Below, in pieces: positions 46,458-58,890 of a stretch of DNA of 64,000 nt. The notes under the pieces are model-generated. The model did not search any database, had not been told where the DNA came from, and worked only from the letters and a program-made list of their open reading frames with translations. The translations under genes and the position numbers were made by a program. The stretch's first letter is position 1. Each line of letters opens with the position of its first letter. The stretch is from Flaccisagitta enflata (taxonomy: Eukaryota; Chaetognatha; Sagittoidea; Aphragmophora), in the NCBI GenBank assembly GCA_965153355.1, contig OZ231127.1, positions 100,626,001 to 100,690,000 on the forward strand, in the 5' to 3' direction.

Positions 46458-48350
46458 AACAAGGCCAACACCTATAAGTCGCGTGCGAGACTTACTTACA
46501 TAATCGCCTAATTATATAAGTACGTTATTTCCTGTAATGATGATAATGACTATAATTACCTATTGACCTATAATTGCCTATAATGACCTATGACTACCTA
46601 TAATTACCTATGATTACTTATAATTACCCATAATCAAATAATGACCTATAAGTACCTATAAAGACCTGTGATTACCTATAATTACATATGGACCAATAAT
46701 TACTCACAAAGAGGTATGATTACCCAAAATTACCCACAATTATCTAAAATAACATAATGATCTATAATTACCTATAATGACCTATGATTACCTATAGTTA
46801 CCTATAATTACCTTTAATTACCCATAATTAAATAATGACCTATAAGTACCTATAAAGACCTATGATTACCTATAATTACATATGGACCAATAATTACCTT
46901 TAATGACCTATGATTACCTATAATTAACTGTAATTGCATAATGACCTATAATTACCTATAATTACCTATGATTAGCTGTAATTACCCAAAATTGAATATT
47001 GACCTATAATTACCTATAATTGTCTATTTACATATCATTACCTATAATGACCTATGATTACCTATAATTACCTATTATTACATAATGACCTATGATTACC
47101 TATGATTACCCATAATTTCATAATGACCTATGATTACCTATAATTATCTAAAATGACCTATAATTACCTATTATTTCATAATGTCCTATAATTACCTATA
47201 ATGATCTATAATTACCTTTAATTACCTACGATTTTCTATTATTACATAATGACCTATAATTACCAATAATGACCTATAATGACCTATAATGACCTTATAG
47301 TGACCTATAATGACCTATAATTATATAATGACCTATTATTACCTGTAATTACCTATAATTACCTATCATCACCTATGATTACCTATAATTACCTATGATC
47401 ACATACTGACCTATGATTACCAATAATAACCTATAATTGCATAATAACCTATAGTTACCTATAATGACCTATAATTACCTATAATTACATAATGACCTAT
47501 AATTACCTAATGACCTATAATTACCTATAATTACCTACAATGACCTATGATTACCTGTAATGACCTATATTACCTGTTATTGCATAGTGACCTTTAATGA
47601 CCTATAATTACCTATGATTACCCAAAATTGCATAATGACCTTTAATTACCTATAATTATGTAAATAAAAAGTGAAATGACAAAATTGACTAAAATGACTA
47701 AAATGACTGAGAATGAGTAAGAATGACTAAAAATGACTTAAAATTATGTATAACGACTTATAATGACATAAAATGACTTTGAATGACTTAAAATGACTTA
47801 AAATGATGAAAAGGATTATATTGACTAAAATGACATTAATGACTTAAAATGACTTGGAATGACTTAAAATGCCTTAAGATCACTTGAAATGACTTAAAAT
47901 CACTTTAAATGACTTAAAATAACTTTAGATGACATAGAATGACTTAAAATGATGAAAAGGACTATATTGACTAAAATGACAATAATGACTTAAAATGACT
48001 TGGAATGACTTAAAATGCCTTAAAATCACTTGAAATGACTTAAAATCACTTCAAATGACTTAAATTAACTTTAAATGACATAGAATGACTTAAAATGATG
48101 AAAAGGACTATATTGACTAAAATGACAATAATGACTTAAAATGACTTAGAATGACTTAGAATGACTTAGAATGACTTAGAATGACTTAAAATGACTTAGA
48201 ATGACTTAGAATGACTAAAAATGACTAAAAATGACTTAAAGAAATAAAATTAATAAAAAAAGTAAAGTGTGACCAACCGACCAACCGACCAACCGACCGA
48301 CCGACCGACGGACAACGCGGGTTGTAGAGTCGCGTGCACGCGACTAAAAA
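46458..48350 (-). mobile_element. Family A long form, 1.9 kb, two satellite types
   Basis: Left AACAAGGCCAACACCTATAA then GTCGCGTGCGAGACTTA. Right GTCGCGTGCACGCGACTAAA. The interior has about 1.1 kb of TATAATTACC/TATAATGACC decamers (46520-47660), then AAAATGACTTA arrays (47680-48240) and GACCAACC/GACCGACC runs. Confidence 0.8.
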
Positions 48351-48850
48351 ATACAAACTGGAGTCAAAAGGAAAGTCAAACAAAAAATGATTATGTACAG
48401 AATGTAATTATTTCTTTTTAAGTCCATGTAATCACGCTATCAAATATGAGCTGTTAAAACTTATGAAAAACCATTCTAATAAAAAAGAGTTCATTGCCAC
48501 GATATGCAAATGAGTATTCTTTAGATGGAACATTCTTTGATTTTTTCTCTTTCTGCTGAAAACTTCATTTGCATATTGCAGACCAGAAAGTTGTCAATAT
48601 CAACTTTTATACAGCTATGAATTAACCCAATGTATTTTGAAATATTGTACAGATTGCTTATAAGACATGATATAGAAAAGCAGTTTTGATCTAAACTGAG
48701 TTAGCTAGATAGCACTATCACCTGACTAATCATATCATCTTCATTTGCCAAGGTACATGCAATAAGACATATCTTTGAAAACCATTTGACAAAAAAGTGC
48801 GTTAAAATCAAGTGCCATAAATTTAACAATGGTTATTGATGAATTTAGTG
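48351..48850. other. Unique AT-rich sequence left of the gap
   Basis: No gene was recognised; ends at the assembly gap. Confidence 0.5.
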
Positions 48851-48883
48851 NNNNNNNNNNNNNNNNNNNNNNNNNNNNNNNNN
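48851..48883. other. Assembly gap (33 N)
   Basis: A run of 33 N bases directly before the LINE fragment. Confidence 1.
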
Positions 48884-49233
48884 TATGAAAGTAGCATCAT
48901 ACCAAGCTTATTGAACAATGCAGAATCATGGACGTTGACTAGAAAAGATGAGACATGGCTTGATCAAATCGGTATAAGAGAAATAAAACGCTTGTTTGGG
49001 CTACCAACGACATCGCCAAATGTAGCAATAATCCATACATTTGGTATACTCTACATCACGCAAATTGTTGACGAAAAGAAATTCCTGTATCTCCATAAGC
49101 TACTCACAGGCCGCATACTATGGCCGCAAAGAACATTGGATGGGTAACAAATATGAATGAAAAACTGAGTGAATACGAACTCGAAACCGACTGGTCTGTC
49201 ATCAAGCAAAAAACCGTGATTGAATGGCGAAAC
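48884..49233 (+). pseudogene. LINE RT thumb-region fragment
   Basis: The frame from the gap reads IIPSLLNNAESWT and EIKRLFGLPTTSP, the usual post-palm segment of LINE RTs. A frameshift near 49130 leads to KLSEYELETDWSVIK. It is cut at 49233 by a family C element. It begins where the 6770-7183 fragment stops (LYDSL), so both probably belong to one family. Confidence 0.7.
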
Positions 49234-49662
49234 AGGGGTAAATTTCCTCATGTCTGTCAATACGCACACCCCTCCCCCCCTAAGGCTACTAAGACCCTCT
49301 CAGGCCCAAAATCAGCCCTCTGAGGCACAAAATCAGCTCTCTCAGGCACAAAATCTGACCACTCTGGTCTCAATTCAGCCCTAAAATTTCCCCTCCCCTG
49401 ATCTCCGATCTGCCCTCATCCCTAGTATCTCATGCCCTTTGACCCCCAAAATCAGCCCCTAAATGCCTCATTTCTGTGCTCCAAGCAATCAAATCAGCCC
49501 TCAAACTTGCCCTCTCAGGACATCTGGAAATTCACCCCTGTGTTCTTCAGGACATCGGCCCTTTAGGGCCGCTGCCCTGCTCTCATTCCACTTCTTCAGC
49601 TGATCACTCTGAGCAGGGCATTGGGTGCTGCTTACCATGTGCAATCCTTGGATGACTAGTTA
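49233..49662. mobile_element. Family C foldback, right terminus complete
   Basis: The core is AGGCCCAAAATCAGCCCTCT units. The right end is GGAAATTCACCCCTGTGTTC, GGGCCGCTGCCC and CCTTGGATGACTAGTT. Confidence 0.7.
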
Positions 49663-49783
49663 GTGTTTTCTTTCTCTCTTTGTCAACTGACTAGTTTAAT
49701 TCATCGGCAAACTGTTTATGAGACAATGATTGCATTTATTCATCTGTTCATTTGTTCATTTAACTGGTTGATAAATCAAATTT

Positions 49784-50555
49784 TTGGGGGGCAGCAAATT
49801 AGCCCTCTCAAGCCACCAAACAGCCTCTTTAGGCCTCAATCAGCACTCTCAGGCCTCAAATTTTCCTGCAAAAGCCTTGAATCTGCCCTCTCAAGACTTC
49901 ACAAGTGAAACGATCCTTTTGAGGCCTCTTGTCATCCCTCCCAAATCTCTAATTAGCTCTCCTTGGCCTTCGTAGACTTCTAAGTAGCCCTTTGGAGATA
50001 TTTCAGCTTTTTGGGCAGTGGCCTAGAAGGGGAGACTTTTGTTTGTCCATCCATCCATCCATCCATCCATCCATCATCTGTTCATCTGTCCATTCATCCC
50101 CCCAGGCCCTCTTAGGTCTGAAATCTGGCCTCTCAGGCCTGATATCTGTCTCTCAGGCCTTGAATCTGCCCTCTCAGGCCTGAAATCTGCCCTCTCAGGC
50201 CTGAAGCCTGTCCTCTCAGGCCTTAAATCTGCCTTGAGGTCAGAAAGGGTTGATTAGAAGTTAAAGTGTTGATGTGTGGTGTGAAAAGACTGTTAGTACC
50301 TGGAGGGCTAATTTGAAGTTTATGAGGGTCAAGGAGAGCTGATTGGAGGTCAGAGAGGGATGATAGGAGGCTTTAGTAAGAGGGGCGATTAAAGGCCTGC
50401 AAAGGCAAATTTGAGGCCTTAAAGGGCTGATTTGAACCTTGAGAGGGCTGATTTGATGTTCATGCACGATGAAAGATGCCTCTTGGGTTCAAATCAGGCC
50501 TGAACCAGTTGCCCAATGGCAATAAGTGGTCAGCAATACCAGTAGCCCTGCTTTG
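49784..50555. mobile_element. Family C foldback(s), diverged
   Basis: An AGCCCTCTCAAGCC core (49797-49990), a left-type end GGGCAGTGGCCTAGAAGGGG (50012), (CCAT)n, about six 21-bp units and inverted units. The end is TGGTCAGCAATACCAGTAGC. Confidence 0.6.
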
Positions 50556-50582
50556 CATGACTGTGAATTTAAGTGAGGGGAT

Positions 50583-51131
50583 GCAGGGCACCGGCCCCGA
50601 AGGGGATGAACTCCTGTAGAACACAGGAGGACTTTTGTCCGTCCTACCTAAGATAGTTGATGAGGCACAAAAAAGGGCTGATTGAGGGCTGATCTCAAGC
50701 CTGAGTTGGCAGATTTCAGGTCTTGTGGGGCAAGTTAAAGGCCTGAAAGGCCTGATATAGGGCCTGATTTAAGGTTTGAGAGGGCATAAGAGGGTTGAAT
50801 TGGAGCCTGATAGGGCTGATTTGAGGCCTGAGAGGGTGGCTTATAAGCCTGAAAGGTAGATTTTAGGCTTGAGAGGCCAAATTTGAGGCTTGATAGGCTT
50901 GATTTGAGGCCTGAGAGGACTGAATTTGGGCTTGAAAGGCCTGATTTGAGGCCAACAGAGGGGAAAAGAAAGAATAAACGAACAAACGAACGGACGGATG
51001 AACAAAGGTCCCACTGTGTTCTACAGGACTTTGTCCCCTTCCGCTGGATCCTCTCTGGCATGGTTTTTGGCCAGAGGGGGGACTGCCCTATTAAATCATA
51101 AATCATCAGCATCTCTGGGGCCGCTGCCCAA
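50583..51131. mobile_element. Family C foldback
   Basis: GGGCACCGGCCCCGAAGGGG then CCTGTAGAACACAGG on the left. GTTCTACAGGACTTTGTCCC and GGGGCCGCTGCCC on the right. The core is about thirteen GGCCTGATTTGAGG-type units. A 60-bp insertion lies within the right end. Confidence 0.75.
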
Positions 51132-51522
51132 AAGAAAGTATCTATATACCAACAAAATGAATGTATGAATGAACGAATCAATGAATGCAATTATTGTTCT
51201 ACAAAGTTAGTAAATGAACCTAGTCAATTAGAATTAAAAATGGTAAGATCTTTGTCATTTTTGACCATTTTGAACAATCACTGAGTGCGCCCATCAGAGG
51301 TCCTCAGCCTTTATTTTTATTCTCATTTAGTTCTGCTGCACTTGAAGAGGGTAGCTGAGCAGATAAGAGAAAATTAGGCATTTAATTGACAAAGAAGAGT
51401 AAAAGTTATCAAGAAAACTTAGTTTGGTAATTACTGCCTGTTCTAAGCATTTTTTTGGCCCCTTAGATGGGTCCCATACAGGCCCCTAACTTTTTTTCTA
51501 ATACTCAAACTAGCAATTGATC

Positions 51523-52430
51523 TTTAGTCGCGTGCACGCGACTCTATACTCCGCTTTGTCAGTCCGTCCCTTGGTCCGTCTGTCCCTTGGTCCGTCCGTC
51601 CGTCCATCCGTCCCCTTTTTGGGCAGCAGCCCCAAAGGGCCGATGTCCTGTAGGACACAGGGGGGAATTTCCAGACGTCCGTCCGTCCGTCCTTCCGTCC
51701 TTCTGTCCGTCCGTTCATCCGTCCGTCCGTCCCCCCCCCCGTTGGCTATCGAGGCCTCAAATCCTCACAGGCCTGATTTAGGCATTCTAAGCCCTCAAAT
51801 CAGCTCTCCAGGCCTTAAATCAGCTCTCCAGGCCTAAAATCAGCTCTCCAGGCCTAAAATCATCTCTCCAGGCCTAAAATCAGCTCTCAAGGCCTCAAAT
51901 CAGCTCTTCAGGCCTCAATTCTGCTTTCCGGACCTCAAATCAGAGTTTCAGGCCTCAAATCTGCCCCTCAGGCCTCAAATCTGCCCCTCAGGTCTCAGGC
52001 CTGCCCCTAGACCTCAATTCTAATCTTCAGGATGGAAGGACGGACGGAAGTCTGGAAATTCTCCCCTGTGTCCTACAGGACATCGGCCCTTTGGGGCCGC
52101 TGCCCTGCTCTCACTCCACTACTTCACTTGATCACTTCAAGCAGGGCATTGGGTACCGCTGACCATGTGCGATCCTTGGATGACTAGTTACTTTTTTCTA
52201 CATATTGCCAGTTTTTAAGTCATTTTTAATCATCATAAGTCATTCTAAACCATGTTAAGTCATTCTGATTCATTCTGAGTCATTCTGAGTCATTCTGAGT
52301 CCTTTTTGCATATTTGTACTTTGTCTCATTTTGAGTCGTTTTGAGTCATTCTAAATCATTTTAAATCATTGTAAGTCATTTTTTGTGATTTTAAGTCATT
52401 TTGAACCATTTTAAGTCATTTTGATAGGGT
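51523..52430 (+). mobile_element. Family A 5' end with nested family C and AGTCATT array
   Basis: The hairpin TTTAGTCGCGTGCACGCGAC leads into GTCCGTC runs, then a family C element (51616-52190), then an AAGTCATTTT array (52215-52430). The family A 3' end was not found. Confidence 0.6.
51616..52190. mobile_element. Family C foldback, complete right terminus
   Basis: GGGCAGCAGCCCCAAAGGGC then CCTGTAGGACACAGG. About fifteen 21-bp CAGGCCTCAAATCAGCTCT units. The right end is GGACATCGGCCCTTTGGGGC, then TACCGCTGACC and ATGACTAGTT. Confidence 0.8.
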
Positions 52431-52439
52431 GTGATGAGA

Positions 52440-53216
52440 ATTATCACTGAAGTCGTTCATAAACAGGGAGATATTCTATGATAAGACCGACCCTTGTAGG
52501 CTACTAAAACACTGAAATAACTTTGGATTTTGGTGGAAGTTGCAAGCAAGAGCCTATTTTTGATATATCAGGCGTGCTAAAAAAATGGCGACAATTGCGA
52601 AAAATCGCGGGTGGTAAAAAAAGATTAAAGAAATCATAACTTGGTAAAAAATCATCATAGAGACCTCCTGTTGGTGCCATTTGAAAGAAAAAAAATTAGC
52701 TTTTCTAGCTACAAATTTTCAAAAATGTCTCCAGCTCAAAAATAGCAATTAGGTTAAATTCTTTTTTAGGGGTAGCAAGTGGTTTATGTGGATTTCTCAT
52801 TGATAGATGATACAAACGTTTCTTTTTGGCCAATTCAGATGCACAAAGTCTAACATGGAAATAGTCTTTGAGCAAAAATATAATTTTTTTCCCAAAAATT
52901 GGCTATTTACATCCGATTTTAGCTCTAAATAACTACCAAAAATGGCCAAAAAATGTGTACCAAATATGTAACAAACCTTACTCCCTTATTTCTTTACCTT
53001 CAAAAGCCAACAAAAAGTCATTCGGAAACTACAAATCACTCCTATGGGCTATAGAGTGAAAGAATAGAAAAAAAATTATGGAGATATCTTCATTAAAACC
53101 AGATTTGGCCTAAGTGAATGATCAGCCGTCACTGACAGCAAAACAGTATTTTTCAATGTTGCTCACAAGCTTAAAAAAGTTTGTTTTCTTGAGCAAAGAT
53201 TACATCAAGAAGGTGG
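52440..53216. other. Unassigned sequence, distant repeat similarity
   Basis: GTTGCAAGCAAGAGC and GGTGCCATTTGAAAGAAAAA match, in inverted orientation, the stretch at 60310-60510, and more loosely 19180-19230. This is a diverged repeat family. No gene. Confidence 0.45.
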
Positions 53217-53393
53217 TTTTTTAGTCGCGGACTAGCGACTCTATAAGAGGCTTTGTCCGTCCGTCCGTCCGTCCGTCCGTTGGTCGGTTGGTCGGTTGGT
53301 CTGTGGTGATTGAGTTGAGAGAGTGCGAAAACGCGCATTTCCGCCCCTGCCCACCCGTCCGTGACTGGTATTGGCCGTGTACCCGGCCTTGTT
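53217..53393 (+). mobile_element. Family A element, 177 bp
   Basis: TTTTTTAGTCGCGGACTAGC ... GGCCGTGTACCCGGCCTTGT. It shares the AAAACGCGCATTTCCGCCCC subtype with 14731-14884. Confidence 0.85.
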
Positions 53394-54074
53394 TCTTTTG
53401 ATTAGAAGATAAAGGTCTAATAAACAGGGAACAACTGCTCATTTCATCAACAATTTCGATTTTATTTTCTGAGCCGTATTTCCGACCGTCCCTATTTCCG
53501 ATCATTTAAGAAACAGTCCCGTTTTGTCCCATGAGTAACTTCTATGCCACATTCTCTTGTTGGTCGTACAACATAGGTTTGGGCGACTTATATACTTCTT
53601 TCAATGATTATCCGACATGGTAAAAAGAAAAAAAACAGAACAATTTATCCGGACATTCGCCCAAAAGTCGCTACAGAGTGATGACTCTATTTCCGATCTT
53701 TTAAGAAAACACTCCGAAATCAAACAACCATTTTAAAAGTGACATAACTTTTGAACGCATTGGCCGGGAACGTTCAAATGTGGTATGGAGACTCACTGGG
53801 GAAGGAACTAACACATGAGGAGGATTCATTGAAATCGATGATGAGTACTGGCCATACTGGCCAAAAAACAGGCCAAATTTTGCCTAAAATGAGAAAAAAG
53901 TGAAAAGGAATGAGCAGTCTTCTTTCGATTTAGTTGAAATTTTGTAACAAGTCTCACATAGATAATCTTTAAAATGTCAAAACAATTTGTAAGAATTCGA
54001 TTTATCTATGTGGGCACAAGTGGCTAAAATCTGGTCAAAGTTGGCTGAAATTGAAGGTTAGTTGCAAAAGTGTT
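53394..54074. other. No gene seen
   Basis: Unique sequence without supported features. Confidence 0.5.
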
Positions 54075-54530
54075 AGATGGTCAGCGGTGCCCATGCTATG
54101 ACTAACCTGATTGTGCTTAAAATTGAGGGAGGGAGCAGGGCAGCAGTTCTGAAGGTGTCATTGACCTATGCTTTTTGGACAGCAGTCCCAAAGGGCTGAT
54201 GTCCGGTTAGACACAGGGGGGAATTTCCAGATGTCCGTCCGTCCATCCTTCCATCCCCTCTCTGATAGCCATCTGGGCCTCAAATCAGCACTCTCAGGCC
54301 TAATTTAGGCGCTCTTAGATCTCAGATCAGCCTCCAGGCCTCAAATCAGATCTTCAAGCCTCAAATCAGCTCTTCGGGCCTAAAATCTGCTTCCCAGACC
54401 TGAAATCAGCGTTCCAGTCCTCAAATCATCCCTCCAGGCCTCAAGTCTGCTCTTATCAAGGCCTCAAGCCTGCCCCCAGACCTCAAATCTGCATTTGGAC
54501 GGAAGGATGAATGAATAGATGGATGTATGG
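54075..54530. mobile_element. Family C foldback
   Basis: Left TGGTCAGCGGTGCCCATGCT, CCCAAAGGGCTGATGTCC and ACACAGGGGGGAATTTCCAG. The core is about ten CAGGCCTCAAATCAG units. Confidence 0.7.
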
Positions 54531-55804
54531 CCAGCTTAACAAACAGAAAAAAAGACGGACAAAGCCTCTTTTGAAGTCGCTGGTATGGGACTAAAATTCT
54601 GCTTCAAGCACTAGCGCACTCGCGCGTGTTTCCCTAATTTGCATGATTAAGTAAAAACTTGCATTTTCTGGCGTGCTACAATTCGTTAAGTGCCAATATT
54701 CCAAGGAATAACTTTAGGTGGTTTCTAGGAAAGGTTTTGGTGAGTTTCAGGCAGTTTTGAAAGATGAAAATTTCTTGTGTCATCTGATCGCCTGAAAAAA
54801 AAATTTAATCATTACCAAAAATTGATGATAGAAAACTTTATTTTACCCCACAGAGTCAAACTATGTACATAAGTTGAATATTTTCCCAATTAAAAAACAA
54901 ACTAACATACTCCAGTTAGGGAACTCTTAGGCATGTTATCACTCTAGAATAAGATTTATGTATGAGCAAAATATTGTGAAAACCCACAAGCTTTGATTTG
55001 ATGCTGATTCAAATCTTTTGGGAGTTGATTCAGGATGTCAGGGCTGATTTTTTGACTGAGAAGGCTGGTTGAGACATGAAAAGCTAAATTTAGGCTTCAG
55101 GTTCAGTTTAAGGCTTACTAGGGCTTATCTAGGACATGAGAATGAGCTTTTGGGCCCCATATTCTAAATTTTGGCTTTGAATGGCTGATTTGAAGCCTGA
55201 CAGAGCTGGTTTGAGGCCCAAAATAGCTTACTCCAGGTGTGGAAAAACTGATTTGTGCTATTCTTAGGCCTGAGGTGTTAATTTGAAACAGGGAAGTAGG
55301 TATCACTGACCACACATATTGCCATAAGGCAACTGGTTGAAGCCTGAGAGTGGGGGACTGCATAACAAATGAAGGATCAAACACATAAATGAAGCCTCCA
55401 TTTTCTGAAGGACTGTGTCCCCTTCATGGCATCTTCCCTCCCCCCTCCAAAAAAAAAGGAAATGGTGTCCATTGCAATAGGGAAATCTACCCATCCTTCT
55501 TTCCTTTGGTCTCTACAAACTGGATATGTGTCTCAGGGGCTTGAATATTAATGTGGAGGTTAGAACTTGTGCCCAGCAGGCCAGGATCTAACTAACTGAA
55601 GTGAGGATCTGGGTGGTGGTGGTTGGGACCCAGGTGGCCAGAAGCTAAGATATTGATCTTGAAGGCTAATCAGTAGTACCACATGTCAATAAAGAGATAG
55701 ACAAATTGATGAATGGCCTTCTTATCAAGATTTCACTATTCTACCAGTAGTAAGCAAACTTAAGCTCTGTCGGAGTGCTCAAATCCTGTACTCAGCTTTC
55801 GCAT
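54531..55804. other. No gene; degraded 21-bp-type units
   Basis: From about 55010 to 55290, GGCTGATTTGAAGCCTGA-like units recur. GAAGGACTGTGTCCCCTTCA (55407) resembles a family C end. The remainder is unique. Confidence 0.45.
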
Positions 55805-55942
55805 TTTTTAGTCGCAGACAGGCAACTCTGCACCTTGCCGTGTTGGTCGGTAGGTTGGTAGGTAACAAATTGTTTTAGATTGCAAGCGATTTTTGCATTA
55901 CGGTCCCTGCCCAAACTGTCTTGCCATGTATCCAGCCTTGTT
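55805..55942 (+). mobile_element. Family A element, GCAAGCG subtype
   Basis: TTTTTTAGTCGCAGACAGGC ... CCATGTATCCAGCCTTGTT, adjacent to the large TIR element. Confidence 0.8.
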
Positions 55943-56416
55943 CCCCTGTTGAGCCCCAAAACACAGACAACATATATCTTCAATAGCCTGTACCGAAATG
56001 ACAATATGCAAAAAAACAATTATTCTCCGACCATCTTGCATTGTACCGGTGTCTCGGGGGTCTGTTAGAGCTATGGAAATGGTTGTTTAAGGAATTTTAC
56101 GTCTCCGCGTGGAGACCGGAAGTGACGTCATGAATTAGGCAAATTTTTGCTTTTTTCCTCACATTCTTAGGTCGAGGGCAGTTACTATCTAATCTGCATT
56201 TAATGTTGGAAGACACCAATTGACTTACTGACTCATACAATAGACAGGAAATATAGTGATACTTGACTGAAAAAGTAAGTGGCGGCGGTTAAGGAGAAGC
56301 AGGAGGAGGAGGAGGAGGAGGAGGAGGAGGAGGAGCGCTTATTAATAGAAAGAGACATGGACAACATCTCACTTTAATTTCTTGAACTATTCTTTTTTAT
56401 GGCCTGCGGAGAAATA

Positions 56417-56470
<54 letters not shown>

Positions 56471-57077
56471 GGGTCCTCTTCGAAATACCCTCCCCCTCCT
56501 TTCTTTCAAAAGAAAATATCTAAACTTACTAGGGAGTGACCCTAAAGGCCATCCATCCATCTTTGCTTACATAGATACTCCCCTAGGCCTCTGTGGCCCT
56601 CATCTGACCCTTCAGGCCTAAAGTCAGCCCGCTCAGGCTTGATACATGCCTCAAATTTACCCTCATCCCTGATCTGTGGAAAGATCTTGGACCCAACTTG
56701 AAAACAATTCATAAATTTCCACCAACCCACGAGGGAATGAGCAAAGTGTGTTTGTGAGCTCATGAGCGTGGCGAGCCAGTGAGCGTAGCAAGTATGTGAA
56801 TGCAGCAAGCGAACAAGCAAAGTGAATGTAGCAAAGTGGAGTGCTTCAGAGCAAGTGAGCGGAGTGAGCTGTGCGATCATGCAAGGGATTGAACATGACG
56901 AGCGACCAAGTGGCCCGTTAAAAACACGGTTATCTGTGACTAGACTACTAGGGACATCCACGCATCTATCGCTCAATTCATGTGGATCAGAATCAGTGTT
57001 TTTTAGTCAAACTTGAAGTGAGAGACCCTCATCGTTTCATCCAGGCAACAGGATGCATCATTCTTTCAAACAATATG

Positions 57078-57242
57078 CAGTTAAACCCCGCTCCAATGGA
57101 TTCCAGGGGACCAAACATTTTTTTTTGTTAAAGGCGGAATTCTGTTATATGAAAAAAAAAACTGGTTGAAGGGACCAAGAATAAGTATCTGTTGTAAGCG
57201 GAATTCCAATAAAAGTGGGTCTGTTTGAGCGGGATTCAACTG
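57078..57242. mobile_element. Pogo-like MITE, 165 bp
   Basis: CAGTTAAACCCCGCTCCAAT and GAGCGGGATTCAACTG ends. The right side is followed by TA. No counterpart was seen in copy 1. Confidence 0.7.
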
Positions 57243-57296
57243 TATTGACTTACATTTTGTGGTGATTCAGCTGCAATTTCATCTTTTTCTTCGCAC

Positions 57297-57680
57297 CCTT
57301 GCGACTGTAGCTTTGTCTGTCCGTCGGTCGGACAGTCCGTTTGTCTGTTGGTAATGATCAAGTTGACAAGTGTGAAAACGCGGATTTCTGCCCACCCGTC
57401 CTCAACTGGTATTGGACGTCTATCCAGCCTTGTTTGGCTCCTATTTCTCCTTCACCCTTTTTTTATTCCCCCCCTCTTGTTTTTTTTTCTCTTTTGCTTC
57501 TTTTAAGTTGCGTGCAACATGACATCACACCTCACTTTGTCCTTTTGTCCATCCGTGGGTTCATAACGCTTTTGCTATTTTATGATTTTTTTGACTTCAC
57601 TGCCCACATGGTCTTGTGACCTCCAACATGGCCCTTGCCAATCCACACATAACCGGGGTAGCCGTGTATCCATCATTGTT
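57297..57680 (+). mobile_element. Two family A elements in tandem
   Basis: The first (57297-57434) has GTCCGTCGGTCGGACAGTCC and ends TCTATCCAGCCTTGTTT. The second (57502-57680) has AAGTTGCGTGCAACATGACA and ends GCCGTGTATCCATCATTGTT. Both are diverged. Confidence 0.65.
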
Positions 57681-57996
57681 CTTCTTTTCCCTCCTTTTCC
57701 TCTTCACTCTTCTTTTTCTTCTTCTTCTTCTTCTTCTTCTTCTTCTTCTTCTTCTTCTTCTTTGTTGACTCTGTTCTTATCTCCGACTTAACTTTTTTGG
57801 TCTGAATCATGTATCGTCTTCAACCATCGTAGATTTTCAACAAAATAGCAAAATATACCAATGACGCTTTTGTAAATGGTCAATGGACAAACTAACTGAC
57901 AAAAAACAACAAGAAACCCGGGTTACAATATCGTCGATGGGCGACGTCGTACAATAGCCCCCCTCACCCACACAGCTACGTACTATTCAGAAAAGC

Positions 57997-58890
57997 GTCA
58001 AATGGTCAGCAGTACCCATTGCCCCTATGTGAGTGTATGACTATGTTCGACGGTCAGTCGAGCAGCGTCCCTGAATAGGCTGATGAACTATGCTCAGTAT
58101 AGTAGGTCGCGAGGCTTGTATTTGGGGCTGGGATATGGGCCTTGGGCTAGAATTTGGTCATCAAGGTTGGGATTTGAGCCGCAAGGTTGGAATAAGGGCT
58201 TCAAGGCTAGGATACCAGCCTCGGGGCTAGGATTAGGGCTTTGGGGCTAGGATACGGGCCTCGTGGTGGGGCGGAGGGGTACAAAGAAGAAGAAATTACC
58301 CCTGAGTAAAAGCATAAGTCATCAGCCCCTTCAACACCTATGCCGCAAGTTTTTCCACTTTTGGGCAGCGGCCCCGAAGGGGTCGATGACCTATGCTTTC
58401 ACCCAGGGGAATTTTCTCCTTCTCCTCCTTCTCCTCATCCTCCTTCTTCGTCCCCACCCTCAAATCCTAGTCTCGAGGCCCAAATTCCAGTCTCGAGGCC
58501 CAAATCCCTGTCTTGAGGCCCAAATCCCAGCCTCAAGGCCCAAATCCTAGCCTCAAGGCCTGAATCCTAGCCTGGAGGCCCAAATTTCAGTCTTGAAGCC
58601 CAAATCTCAGCCTCAAGGCCCAATCTCAGCCTCCAGGCTAGGATTTGCCTTGAGGCTAAGATTGGGGCCTGAGGCTGGGATTTGGGCCTCAAGACAGATT
58701 TGGGCCTCGAGACTGGAATTTGGGCCTCGAGACTGGGATTTGAGGGGGGAGGAGAGGAGGAGGAGGAGGAGAAGAAAACCCTGTGTGAAAGCATAGTCAT
58801 CACCCTCTGGCCGCTGCCCTCCCCTCAACTTCAACCACAAGCTACTCAGGCAGGGCACGGGTACCGCTGACCATCTAACGCTTTTGCGAC
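57997..58890. mobile_element. Family C foldback, CCCAAATCCCAGCC-type core, doubled
   Basis: TGGTCAGCAGTACCCATTGC at the left and GGTACCGCTGACCATCTAAC at the right. The core is two blocks of 21-bp AGGCCCAAATCCCAGCCTC units (58100-58270 in one orientation, 58445-58745 switching orientation), with GGGCAGCGGCCCCGAAGGGG between them (58362). Confidence 0.75.
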
